A stretch of 64,000 nucleotides of DNA from Omphiscola glabra (GCA_964017045.1 OZ024798.1:24393347-24457346); one strand, 5' to 3'. Positions 36,659 through 48,165 are shown, counted from the stretch's first letter. The notes: generated by a model not told the origin, from the sequence alone. Numbers and translations are program-made.

Positions 36659-37351
36659 AATTATTTTGTATGGTATTAACTTGATTCGTAAGATTAGTGA
36701 TCTTTTTGATGGTATTAACTTGATTCGTTTGATTAGTGATCTTTTGTATTGTATTAACCTGATTCGTAAGATTAGTGATCTTTTGTATGGTATTAACTTG
36801 ATTCGTAAGATTAGTGATCTTTTGGATGGTATTAACTTGATTCGTTTGATTAGTGATCTTTTGTATTGTATTAACTTGATTCGTAAGATTAGTGATCTTT
36901 TGTATGGTATTAACTTGATTCGTAAGATAAGTGATCTTTTGGATGGTATCAACTTGATTCGTAAGATTAGTGATCTTTTGTATGATATTAACTTGATTCA
37001 TAAGATTAGTGATCTTTTGGATGGTATTAACTTGATTCGTAAGATTAGTGATCTTTTGGATGGTATCAACTTGATTTATAAGATTAGTGATCTTTTGTAT
37101 GGTATTAACTTGATTCGTAAGATTAGTGATCTTTTGGATGGTATCAACTTGATTCATAAGATTGGTGATCTTTTGGATGGTATTAACTTGATTCATAAGA
37201 TTAGTGATCTTTTGGATGGTATCAACTTGATTCATAAGATTAGTGATCTTTTGGATGGTATCAACTTGATTCATAAGATTAGTGATCTTTTGTATGGTCT
37301 TAACTTGATTCGTAAGATTAGTGATCTTTTGGATGGTATTAACTTGATTCG

Positions 37352-37791
37352 ATAAGAAAGCTGAAGCTTTTATAAATATGTTCTTGGTTAGAGGGGTCAA
37401 GGTCATTGTTCGGCTAACAACTTTAAAATAAGCAATTCCAAACTTAGCTCCACGGCAGTCATCTATTAAATTGCAGTTATTATAAACACATTTAATCTAT
37501 AAAATGTTACTCATTGTAAAGACATTAAATCTATTGAATGTCAGTCATTGTAAACACGTTTAGATTTCTTTAGATCTTTTAATTATCCAAAACGTTGTTA
37601 TTTATTTTTCGCAATTCACTATTGAGAGTTTATTACTTGGATTAATTCCCCTTGATATGTGTCGAACACCGCGTTAACAAATTCTTAAATGTATAAGCTT
37701 CCATATTCATCCAGCAATACAAATCTTCAAGTATCGAGCTGATGAACAATGGATGGGACTCGTTAACCTTGGACGGCAACCCATCTAAGAG
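37352..37791. other. Unique sequence
   Basis: A short ~55-bp near-duplicate (AATCTATAAAATGTTACTCA and AATCTATTGAATGTCAGTCA) lies at 37494-37555. Otherwise nothing. Confidence 0.4.
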
Positions 37792-37945
37792 AAGGCAACT
37801 CTGAATTCAAACCCGGAGATGGGGAGATGGAGTTCACATGCGCCTAACTGTCAGCAGTGAGACCTCTCGAACATCGAACATCGGAGCGCCGTGAGCATGC
37901 TATCATAGCATGGAATGAGCGCTATATAAGTACTCCAATCAATCA
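37792..37945 (+). mobile_element. SINE-like element, core and tail portion
   Basis: CATCTAAGAGAAGG.AACTCT and AATTCAAACCCGGAGATGG match the SINE at 56074-56190. The 3' part ends GAGCGCTATATAAGTACTCC followed by AATCAATCAA, the style of tail shared by LINE/SINE pairs. The tRNA-like head is not recognisable here, so this copy is truncated or belongs to a related subfamily. Confidence 0.6.
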
Positions 37946-38033
37946 AACAATACGTTTTTAAATCGACACACTTCCCCCGACCCGTTTTCTTCCGTTTCTC
38001 TTCTTTGGGCGTTTGTAATTCTGTTTTTAATGT

Positions 38034-38128
38034 TTGATCGCTGACGAAGCTTTCTTGCCGACACGTTCGTTGTGTTGTTGCTTTTCTTTTTCTACGGGGT
38101 TTCCCCTACTTTGTTTCACTCATTTCCC
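38034..38128 (+). repeat. Dispersed repeat with GCCGACACGTTCGTTG core, copy 2
   Basis: Partner of 18472-18563. CTGACGA here fits the hammerhead CTGANGA core, but GACA replaces GAAA and the stem is weak. Sequence continues CTACTTTGTTTCACTCATTT in parallel with the other copy. Confidence 0.55.
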
Positions 38129-39899
38129 TTTTTTTAAAATTTTGGTTGCTAACCTGCTTGCAGTATCTCCCCATTATTTCCATTTGGCACAATATTACCT
38201 AAGCGTTGCCGTGCCCTGCTCTACCGTCTACACAGACACAAATAAAGAAATAAACAACTCTCCCTTCCAATGTAGCAGTAGTCGTGTCGTGCACCGCTCG
38301 CCCAGTCTTATCAAACCCGATGAAGAGGCTTTCGTTTCACTATTGTCTGTGATCGCCATCTGGTGGTTACCAGGTTTCAGACGGAGGGTCGCAGTAAATT
38401 ATCACCGATCAAGTGAAGAGACTAAAGGGTCGCATTGAATTGTCACGTCCAGCGTCGGCACCCATCGACTCGTCTAGAGATTTGAGATGGGTCTCCTCGT
38501 ATTCCTGGAGCTAACATGGGGCATAGTTAAATCTTTGATATTGGTAGCGGGGTGAGTTTTGGGGCTATATGGGATGTCTTTGGTTTGTCAGAGCGGGTTT
38601 AAGTTAAGTTCTTTTTGGGGGTGGGGGGTGGGGTCTTTGGTGTAGTAAGAATAAGATTAAGTTAAGTTCTAGGGTGGTGTTTGGGGTCCTTGATGTAGTA
38701 AGAACGGGGTTAAGTTCTGCGGGTTTGTGTGTGTGTGAGGTTATTGTAAAAAGAGAGGGGGTTATGAGTTCTGGGGTACTGTGTGTCTGGGGTTTCAAGA
38801 ACAGGGCTGATATCTGAAGGAGAAGAGCATCGATGACCGATGAGCTAATATCCCATTTATCTTTTAATATAAAAAAATCCGATTCCATACACAAAAACCA
38901 GGTTACATAACCACCTTGTTTAATCCGTAACAAAAACATTTAAAAACAAAAGAAGTATTTTATCTGTATATCTTACCTTGCTAAGCGCTCATTCTGCTCG
39001 AAGATACGTGCCAACTTATTTGAACCTCAGCTGTATATGTGCAACGTTTATCAATTCAAGGCATGAATAATTTGTATATGGCGTTGGCAGAGCCGTCATT
39101 TGACGTTTGAAGGCCCCTCTGCCACTTTTCGTTATGACCCCCCAAACTTTACATTATATGATAATCGTTAATTATTTTTATTTTTGCTTTCCAAATCACA
39201 AGTTTTGGCATCTTAAGTATCGCAGAAAGCGCCCACGTGACACCTCTGAAAATTTGGACGCAACCCGGAAGTGTTATCTATTTGTGTGCATGCAAATTTT
39301 TTTCCAGACATTACCACAATGTTAAAATCAAGTTTAACAAAAAAAAAAAAACAACAACAAAAAACAACAACCGATCACCTCAACAATTCGCACGTTTCAT
39401 TGTGGATGAAACTAATTTCTTATACAGTGCCCTCGATTACACGGTTTTCTGGATTCTGGTATCTTGATGGCTTGGGATAGTTTGAAGCTTGCATACCAAC
39501 ACGAGACACTACAATTCACGTATCGGCTGAACAGATATTTCAACTTCACGAATTATCGTACATATTGGACAAACCTCCCCCAGAGCCTCGCTAGAAGCCG
39601 CTACTGCTCAATAGATGCGAACCAGCGGCATTCGCAACGCCTGAAGAGTTCCATACGCTGCCTGCCACGGTCCTCCCTGAAACCTTCTTTAAAAGGAAGT
39701 ACAAAAAAAAAAAAAAAAAAAAAAAAGACTCTCGGACGGAGGCATCAATCCATACTCTTATAAAAGTCATGCTTGGCTGACGTCATAAGCTAAGCACGGA
39801 TTTTTTTTTTTTTAAAGTATAATTTCTATGTCATCTCTTCATCCGCCAAGAAAAGATAACTCGCGTTTAATTAGCTCCCTTGTCTACTGTACTGACGAC
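38129..39899. other. Unique sequence with an A24 tract
   Basis: G/T-rich at 38530-38800. A perfect inverted repeat TGGCAGAG / CTCTGCCA lies at 39085-39124. 39464-39702 is GC-richer and is followed by about 24 A (39703-39726), which might be the tail of a retrocopy. A frame there reads AFATPEEFHTLPATVLPETF, but I cannot identify it. Confidence 0.35.
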
Positions 39900-40357
<458 letters not shown>

Positions 40358-40515
40358 TACAATGGGATTGAGAGATAGAGAAGATAAAGGGAAGGAGAGA
40401 TTGCTTTCCCAGAGACGATATATATGTAACGTATGGATGATTATCGTACTAATAATCAGTCGGCCGTTATCGTTCTTAAATGCCAAGTGAAAAAACTCTT
40501 CCAGAAACTTTAAGA

Positions 40516-40620
40516 CACGTGACGTCAATGGCTATAGACGTCTGCTCATCTGGTGCTGCCCGAGATTAATATAGGCCGCCTCTCCCTGGTTATATAAGCC
40601 AAGGGGGACTACTCGCCAGT
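40516..40620 (+). promoter_or_regulatory. Candidate polymerase II promoter: E-box/CRE, TATA, initiator
   Basis: CACGTG (40516-40521) overlaps a full palindromic CRE, TGACGTCA (40520-40527). TATATAAG (40591-40598) is followed by an initiator-like CCAGTCA with its A at 40618. That puts TATA at about -27 and CRE at about -95, a classical arrangement for cAMP-responsive promoters. Downstream, the first ATG opens only a 14-codon frame (MLYEKGEVTGRCAI), so a gene would need a spliced first exon. The order and spacing are suggestive, but no transcript is demonstrated. Confidence 0.35.
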
Positions 40621-41533
40621 CACTAAACGTCTGAGAAGATTATTGTACACATCAAAAGAGAATGTTATATGAAAAAGGGGAAGTGACTGGGCGCTGTGCC
40701 ATTTAGGACATTAAGGGAGGCAATGTTTCTATATTTCTCTGTTTATTTTTGTGAAGATTTATAGTTTAGATAGTTTAAAAAAAAAAAAAAAGGAAAATTC
40801 CTGTTTAAATTAGAATGTCATTGAGGGCAATTTTAGAAGTTACTTGTTTTTTTAAAGGCCGTTTTTATTTTCTAGGGCATTTGTATAGGGACCGTTAGTT
40901 GTGGAAATCTATTTATAGAACATAATACTATGGGCGTCCAGTCTGACCAATCTCATTAAGATATTAATATAATATCCTGGTAATCCGTTTGGCCAATCTC
41001 TCAACAGCTGTTCGGTACTCCTACGTTAATGTGAGACTTAACCAAGACGAAAACGTCTTTACATCTTCATTTTACGAATGATTTTACGCATTAATTTTTA
41101 GTGCCACGTAATGCGATTCGACGCTTTTTTCCCCCCGGTCTTGGAGATGACAAACCTTATAACGCAAATCAATTGTCTACGGTTTCCACTCAACAAACTA
41201 GGTATTGGAAAGTCAGGACTCTAGCTTCTTTACATACATCTCGTTACAGCTACGAATCTGAGCACACGGGCTCGCAGCATGGAGGCGAATGTTAACCGGA
41301 TAATAACATGTGTTACACTTTGAGGATATAAAGGATAAATACATGTAAATAATAAGCAACAAAATTAAACTATAGAAGAACCTGAAGATGTTTAAATCCT
41401 GTCAAGACAACATTTTCAATTACAGACCGAGTGTCGATTGAATGAATCTAGTTGGTTTTTGTTATTGCAGTGGAAGGTGTTCGGCCGATACGTCGATTGT
41501 ATAATCTCGTGTAGGTATGCAAGCTTCATACCA
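40621..41533. other. Unique sequence downstream of the candidate promoter
   Basis: No coding segment recognised. A 64-codon frame near 41101-41295 lacks domains. Confidence 0.4.
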
Positions 41534-42200
41534 TCTCAAGCCATCAAGAAACTATACTCAAGCTATCAAGATACTAGACTCAAACCATCATGTTACTAGA
41601 CTCAAGCCATCAGGATACTAGACTCAATCCATCATGTTACTAGACTCAAGCCATCAGGATACTAGACTCAATCCATCAAGATACTAGACTCAAGCCATCA
41701 GGATACTAGACTCAAGCCATCAAGATACTAGACTCAAACCATCAAGATACTAGACTCAAGCCATCAAGAGACTAGACTCAAGCCATCAAAATACTAGACT
41801 CAAGCCATTAGGATACTAGACTCAAACCATCAAGATACTAGACATAAGCCATCAGGATACTAGACTCAAGCCATCAGGATACTAGACTCAAGCCATCAAG
41901 ATACTAGACTCAAGCCTTCAAGATACTAGACTCAAGCCATCAAGATACTAGACTCAAGCCATCAAGATACTAGACTCAAGCCATCAAGATATTAGACTCA
42001 AGCCATCAAGATACTAGACTCAAGCCATCAAGATACTAGACTCAAACCATCAATATATTAGACTCAAGCCATCAAGATACTAGACTCAAGCCATCAAGAT
42101 ACTAGACTCAAACCATCAAGATACTAGACTCAAGCCATCAAGTTACTAGACTCATGCCATCAGGATACTAGACTCAAGCCATCAATATACTAGACTCAAG
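41534..42200. repeat. 22-bp minisatellite, about 30 copies
   Basis: Unit CTCAAGCCATCAAGATACTA + GA. Variants AAACCATC, CAGGATAC and TCATGTTAC are scattered, more often in the left half. Confidence 0.95.
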
Positions 42201-42770
42201 CCTCCCTCCCCACACAGCTACCCGATAGAGTCAAACCCACTACTCCCATCTAACGAAAAATTGCCACCTCTTAGTCGCTTAAAGATCCCATCCTCATCAA
42301 CCAACGGATCAGTTGTCGTTACGCCCCTGTGATACAGCTGTTATCCCGATGAACTTCCTGCACGCAAACCTAAACGATCATGTATAATAATTAGTGGAGC
42401 CAAGGTCCTTCCCAGCAATATTCTATCATCCCCTTCCCCCCGGCCGCACACCACTTATCTGTCAGCGAAACGCCTTGTCTACCAATCTGATATCCCGTAT
42501 TAATGTTAATAATGGGCAAAAAATGCGAACGCCGTGAGAGATAGATGCACCGGGGTCGAGATCTTTTTTTACCCCCTATTTAATTCATTTCACCCTTTTC
42601 TTTTTTTCCCCATCCTCTAATTCAAGAATAGATTTGATCCAGCATCTCCTATTTGAATGAGTTTAATACCACAGGCCCCAAGCATTGCTTTATCTGGGAC
42701 CGCTGATTTGGTTGAGGCCCACTGAAGCGAGAGAATTTGATTTTTCAACAATTCCTACGGGAATTCCGTT
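42201..42770. other. Unique sequence
   Basis: C-rich patches; no feature recognised. Confidence 0.4.
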
Positions 42771-43594
42771 TAAAGTTCCTATTGAAAGTAACACACATTT
42801 TAACAGCATGAGGATGTCTTCTTTAAAAATAACACATATTCTTACAGCATGAGAATGTCTTCTTTGAAAGTAACACATATTCTTACAGCATGAAAATGTC
42901 TTCTTTGAAAGTAACACATATTCTTACAACATGAAAATGTCTTCTTTGAAAGTAACACATATTCTTACAGCATGAGGATGTCTTCTTTGAAAGTAACACA
43001 TATTCTTAGAGCATGAGAATGTCTTCTTTGAAAGTAACACATATTCTTACAGCATGAGGATGTCTTCTTTGAAAGTAACACATATTCTTACAGCATGAGA
43101 ATGTCTTCTTTGAAAGTAACACATATTCTTAGAGCATGATGATGTCTTCTTTGAAAGTAACACATATTTTTACAACATGAGAATATTTTCTTTGAAAGTA
43201 ACACATACTCTTAGAGCATGAGAATGCTTTCTTTGAAAGTAACACATATTCTTACAACATGAAAATGTCTTCTTTGAAAGTAACACATATTCTTACAGCA
43301 TGAGAATGTCTTCTTTGAAAGTAACACATATTCTTAGAGCATGAGAATGTCTTCTTTGAAAATAACACATATTCTTACAGCATGAGAATATCTTCTTTGA
43401 AAGTAACACATATTCTTAGAGCATGAGAATGTCTTCTTTGAAAGTAACACATATTCTTAGAGCATGAAAATGTCTTCTTTGAAAGTAACACATATTCTTA
43501 GAGCATGAGAATGTCTTCTTTGAAAGTAACACATATTCTTACAGCATGAGAATGTCTTCTTTGAAAGTAACACATATTCTTAGAGCATGAGAAT
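42771..43594. repeat. 41-bp minisatellite, 20 copies
   Basis: Unit GCATGAGAATGTCTTCTTTG + AAAGTAACACATATTCTTACA. The unit end alternates between TTACA and TTAGA in an irregular pattern, useful as a phasing marker. Confidence 0.95.
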
Positions 43595-44556
43595 GATTTC
43601 CCGTAGGGACCCCTCTTCCCCCGACCCTATTTACCGTATGGTATCCTACAACTACATCACCTCTTCTACCTGATTCTCTCGTCCATCTGATTCCTTCTTC
43701 CACCCAATTCTTTCATCCCCTCTTTCAGTCGAATCCCTGTTCCACTTGTTCCCTCTTCCACTAGATTCCCTCTTCCACTTGATTCCCTCTTTAACCAGAA
43801 ACGATCTACCAAACAATTTTCCCTTCCACTATATTCCTTCTTTCACCAGATTCCTTCTTCCACAAGATTCTTCCACCACCAGATTCATTCTTCTACTCGA
43901 TTCCTCTATTCTACTCGACACCGTCTTCCATTCCCCATTCACCCCGAGCCCCTCTTCCTTTTATCACCTATATTCCACCGATCCTATTTTCCACCCAACC
44001 GCCTCTTCCTCCCGATAATCCATTCCACCCGTTCATCTTCTCCCTCCCAGAGATTTACGGCCACTAAACGGTGAGATGAGTGACAGAAGCAGGCGGGAGG
44101 GTAAAGCTGTTTGCAGCTCGAGAAATGCCAACGGCAGACAGGTAATGAGCGGGAATGGCGTATTCTGTCTTCTTCCACAGAGCGCAAAGTGGTTCACGGA
44201 GCAGCACGTACAGCGATAGATGGAGTGGAGCCCTCGCAGCACGCCCGCTGGAAGGGATGTACTCCGCGAGACAGGCATTTTACCAGCGGCCATCTTGTCA
44301 TCTCGGACATATAAAAGACGCGGGCAAATGGCGTAACTGGCTGGGAGTGGGGGCTGGAGGGCGTATAAATCTGATTCAGTTGATGTGCTGACCACAATAT
44401 GAGATGAGATTTGGGGGTCGGGGGGGGGGGCTTGTTGAAGCTGTCTTTGATTTCATTGCATTGCCAGTTGTCGAAAATTTGCCAATTAGCCACGGGGAAA
44501 TGGGGGTAACTCGGTGGAAAGAGCAATAATGGACAGAGGTGTAAATTGTATTACAT
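43595..44556. other. Pyrimidine-rich then GC-richer unique sequence
   Basis: 43600-44050 has loose TTCCACTTGATTCC-like words (degenerate repeat). 44050-44400 is GC-richer with overlapping open frames on both strands, CAGGTAATGAG donor-like and CTTCTTCCACAG acceptor-like words 39 bp apart, and TATAAAA near 44311. I see no recognisable protein. Poly-G near 44417-44430. Confidence 0.35.
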
Positions 44557-44643
44557 CAGTGGTTTTCAGCCTTTCTAATGCGGCGACCCAATAATACAGT
44601 TCCTCATGTTGTGGCGACCCCCAACCACAAATTTATTTTCGTT
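44557..44643 (-). mobile_element. SPIN-like element, half copy
   Basis: CAGTGGTTTTCAGCCTTTCT then CAGTTCCTCATGTTGTGGCG and AAATTTATTTTCGTT: the 3' half of a SPIN-like element in reverse orientation. It stops at 44643, where the LINE 3' tail begins; the other half is not found beyond the LINE. Confidence 0.75.
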
Positions 44644-45495
44644 GGACATCTTCTTCTTCTATGTTTTGATGGCCCACGATCAATGAATTGATCATTATGT
44701 TTGAGAGGGGTTAGCGATGTTAATGTGCGTGGTTTTCAAGGGGATAATTCACTGGTTGCAAGACAGGAGGCAAAAGACGCAAATGTGTCAAGTGTAGTCA
44801 CCTCAACTGTTGCTTTTGGAAGCTTGTTCCAGTTCCTTATTGTCTTTGGCAGCAATGAGGAGCTCCTGTACTGATTTCTTGTTTTTAATAGTCGAAACTG
44901 CTTGTCGTAACCTCTTCGCTGTCTAGGGGGGAGATTGACGAGTTTCTGTTTAATACCGGAGCAGTGGACCAGCCCATTTTTTATCTTGTACAACATGGAG
45001 AGCCTAGACCAGGGGTGGGAAAACTACGGCCCGCGGGCCACATGCGGCCCGGCAACTGATATTATGTGGCCCTCGAAGGCATTAAGACATTTTTTTAAAA
45101 AAATTACTTAGTTTTTAAGTTATTTTGTTGAATTTTACAGAATTTCATATACTGTACCGTTATGATTGTTTTAACAATGTTTGATCAACTTTCTAATTCT
45201 CTATTTTTTTTAAACAGTCCTTGACTTTTGTCATGTAAGGCTAAAAAGCGAATTTACCGATTTTAACATGGAGAAATGTTTATCGACATAAAATTGGACA
45301 TAATATACATCCGCCCCCCCCCCACAATAGCCATTACATTTGTCAATGTGGCCCGCCGCACAAAAAGTTTGCCCACCCCTAGCCTAGACAGTCGTCGTCA
45401 TTCTTCCAACAGTGACCAGCCTAATGTTTCCAGCATGCTGCCAATACTAGAGGTGTTTCTGCAGCGGTTCATGACAGAGCGTGCTGTCCGTCGTT
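44644..45495 (-). mobile_element. LINE ORF2 C-terminal fragment interrupted by a hAT insertion
   Basis: On the minus strand, upstream of the hAT, it reads ARSVMNRCRNTSSIGSMLE then LGWSLLEE, a TGA in place of an expected Arg, and RRLSRLS. After the hAT it continues as MLYKIKNGLVHCS and ..YRSSSLLPKTIRNWNKLP to a stop at 44736. 'R.NTSSVxxML..LxW..L..RR...RL.MLYKI..GLV ... FFPRTIRxWNxLP' is the hallmark C-terminus of Jockey/CR1-group LINEs. The 3' tail ends in an AGAAGAAGAAGA repeat at about 44650. It is inactive: 5'-truncated, with a nonsense codon and an insertion. Confidence 0.85.
45002..45389. mobile_element. Non-autonomous hAT element inside the LINE
   Basis: The element is 45010-45381 (372 bp), flanked by perfect 8-bp target duplication GCCTAGAC (fits nnnTAnnn). 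Ends are CAGGGGTGGGAAAACTACGG and AAAAAGTTTGCCCACCCCTA, with GGCCCGCGGGCCACATGCGG just inside, a layout well known from Charlie/MER5-type hATs. The interior is AT-rich with no transposase. It is younger than the LINE it splits. Confidence 0.9.
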
Positions 45496-45652
45496 ATTCA
45501 TTAGTCAAAAGTGGTCGGAGAACTCATTAGTCAAAAAAAAAATAAGTGGTCGGAAAACTCATTAGTCAAAAGTGGTAGGAAAACTTATTAGTCAAAAGTG
45601 GTCGGCAAACTCATTAGTCAAAAATGGTCGGAAAACTCATTAGCCAAACATC
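45494..45652. repeat. 26-bp tandem repeat, about 6 copies
   Basis: Unit CATTAGTCAAAAGTGGTCGG + AAAACT. It abuts the 5' truncation point of the LINE fragment. Confidence 0.9.
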
Positions 45653-46155
45653 AGCAGCTGGGTGATTAAAAATATTGGGAGAGCCAAATTTCTTTTCAAG
45701 AACCTGTCAAGAACCATGTTTTTCGGAGTCAAAGCCGATTTCTGGCCGACACGCAGAGCCGAAATCGGGTCGCTAAAGGGCCGCATGTGGCTTGCGAGCC
45801 GAGATTTGCCGACAACTGACCTATACCAATAGATTATAGCAAGCGTGTATGTCATATAACAAACACGCATAACCCTGTATCCAAAATCCGCCACCCCATA
45901 TTGTAACATTGAGACATCCACAGACACACACCTCATCAAAGAGGCTGCATATACTCCACACGACAACCCCCAACATCCCGTTTCAGCTTGGCTGCTTATC
46001 GCGCCCTTGCTCTGATATTTTGTCAATGAAATGGAGCTAGACATTAAAACGGGGCGTCCCAAAATTTCTTTGCTCACCGCACATGCTGCAATCCTAAAAA
46101 GTTTTTAACAACAAAATAATAATAATGATACAAATAACAGAAGCGTTCCAAACAC
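45653..46155. other. Unique sequence
   Basis: No gene or element recognised. Confidence 0.4.
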
Positions 46156-47091
46156 ACAAGGAAACACAACTGATAGAAGTACACAACAATAAAACTAATA
46201 GGAGTGTACAACAACGAAGCTATTAGGAGTGCACAGCAATGAAACTGACAGGAGTGCACAGCAATGAAACTGAGAGGAGTGCACAGCAATGAAACTGACA
46301 GGAGTGCACAGCAATGAAACTGAGAGGAGTGCACAGCAATGAAACTGAGAGGAGTGCACAGCAATGAAACTGAGAGGAGTGCACAGCAATGAAACTGACA
46401 GGAGTGCACAGCAATGAAACTGACAGGAGTGCACAGCAATGAAACTGAGAGGAGTGCACAGCAATGAAACTGAGAGGAGTGCACAGCAATGAAACTGAGA
46501 GGAGTGCACAACAATGAAACTGACAGGAGTGCACAAAAACGAAACTGACAGGAGTGCACAGCAACGAAACTGACAGGAGTGCACAACAACGAAACTGACA
46601 GGAGTGCACAGCAACGAAACTGACAGGAGTGCACAGCAACGAAACTGACAGGAGTGCACAACAATGAAACTGACAGGAGTGCACAAAAACGAAACTGACA
46701 GGAGTGCACAGCAACGAAACTGACAGGAGTGCACAACAACGAAACTGACAGGAGTGCACAGCAACGAAACTGACAGGAGTGCACAGCAATGAAACTGACA
46801 GGAGTGCACAACAATGAAACTGACAGGAGTGCACAAAAACGAAACTGACAGGAGTGCACAGCAACGAAACTGACAGGAGTGCACAACAACGAAACTGACA
46901 GGAGTGCACAGCAACGAAACTGACAGGAGTGCACAGCAACGAAACTGACAGGAGTGCACAGCAACGAAACTGACAGGAGTGCACAGCAACGAAACTGACA
47001 GGAGTGCACAGCAATGAAACTGAGAGGAGTGCACAACAATGAAACTGAGAGGAGTGCACAGCAATGAAACTGACAGGAGTGCACAGCAACG
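46156..47091. repeat. 25-bp minisatellite with a 150-bp higher-order unit, about 37 copies
   Basis: Unit GCACAGCAATGAAACTGACA + GGAGT. The marker unit GCACAAAAACG recurs at 46531, 46681 and 46831, exactly 6 units apart. Outer units carry GAGAGGAGT and the leftmost are diverged. All three minus-strand frames are open for about 290-340 codons (LLSVSLLCTPVSF-like), an effect of period 25. Confidence 0.95.
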
Positions 47092-47754
47092 AACAAGTCT
47101 TCAACAAAACAGATAGGAAGTGATTGAATAGGATAATGAAAGCAGCTATGATGATAAATGACAGGAGAAATTATGTGAGAAGCTCACGCGATCGTCTCAC
47201 ACACGCTGTACCTTCATTCGTGTCCACCGCTAATAGAGCGGTTCTAACGCTGCACTCATTGAACCCCCAAAGTATCTCGTCTACTTCAGAGCCATGTCTT
47301 ACAATCGATAATTTCCGTGTATACCGCTAAAACAGTGGATCTAATGCCTCACTGAATAAACCCCACGCGTCTGTCAACTGCAGCGCCTTGCGTCTGTAGA
47401 CGAGGGCCATGTCGTATATAATCAATACTTTCCAATCTTCATGTGGCTATTTGTTATTGGTTTATTTTAGGACATGTTGAGTTCATAGATACAATCTTTA
47501 ATAAATTTGCACAGGGAAATAAGAAGAAAAAAAATAGAAGACGTTAATTGAAAACGTAATAGAAGGATAAAGAAAGAACAAAACTAGGAACGTGTTGGCC
47601 AAAAGCCTACTTCAGCAAAAAATAAATTAATAAATAATTTTTTAAAAAATGAAATTAAAAATAAATAAATAAGTGAAAAAAAAGTTAATATAAAATTTAG
47701 ATTAATTAATGTAGGATACATTCCTAGAGTTTTCCAGGTACACTTATAACTACT
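47092..47754. other. Unique sequence with a diverged ~113-bp dimer
   Basis: 47217-47327 and 47328-47438 share ACCGCTAA.A.AG.GG.TCTAA, ATTGAA..CCC and GCCATGTC.TA.A.TC.ATA, an old tandem duplication. AT-rich from 47460. Confidence 0.5.
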
Positions 47755-47960
47755 GTAACACATGCAGTAATACATGCTGTGAAAATGCGGTAATGCATGC
47801 TCTAATACAAGCTATAATTACAAGTTCTAAGACATGCTCTGATACTTGCTGCAATACATGCTGTGATACATGCTATAATACATGCTCTAATACATGCTCT
47901 AATACATGTTCTAATATATGTTTTAATACATGATCTTATACCTGCTGCAATACATGCTTT
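47755..47960. repeat. 12-bp degenerate repeat, CTCTAATACATG
   Basis: About 17 units with many substitutions. It is most regular at 47860-47920. Confidence 0.85.
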
Positions 47961-48029
47961 AAATCTATTTGAAGAGGTTCAACAAATATACAGGACATTA
48001 TTAACCCCCACTTTTTTTGTTTTGTTTGT

Positions 48030-48165
48030 TTGTTTATCATTCTTTGTTTATCATTCTTTGTTTAGCATTCTTTGTTTAGCATTCTTTGTTTATCATTCTT
48101 TGTTTAGCATTGTTTGTTTAGCATTGTTTGTTTTGCATTTCTTTTTTAGTATTGTTTGTTTTGTA
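48030..48165. repeat. 14-bp repeat, TTTGTTTATCATTC type
   Basis: About 9 units alternating TATCATTC and TAGCATTC; grades into the next array, which keeps the TTTGTTTAG word. Confidence 0.85.

Larger units (their letters stand above)
31381..37351. repeat. 39-bp satellite, about 153 monomers, with 1,639-bp higher-order repeats
   Basis: Monomer TTGATTCGTAAGATTAGTGA + TCTTTTGTATGGTATTAAC. Since 39 is divisible by 3, INLIRKISDLLYG-like frames (plus) and NQVNTIQKITNLT-like frames (minus) run for hundreds of codons on both strands at once. A marker AATTATTTTGTATGG with one extra base recurs at 33381, 35020 and 36659, exactly 1,639 bp apart. Monomers with TATGGGTGTAGC or CGTTTGATTAG sit at fixed places within each block. 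I read this as a satellite, not a gene: both strands are equally open and no start, splice or signal sequence is visible. Confidence 0.97.

Noticed and set aside
39703..39726. A24 tract as proof of a processed retrocopy
   Set aside because: No target duplication, and the upstream frame could not be matched to any gene.
44050..44400. GC-richer patch with donor- and acceptor-like words as a real gene
   Set aside because: The implied intron is only 39 bp and neither frame gives a recognisable protein.
46156..47107. Overlapping minus-strand frames of about 290-340 codons (LLCTPVSF repeats) as a cysteine-rich protein family
   Set aside because: All three minus frames are open with shifted versions of the same peptide, as a 25-bp period predicts.
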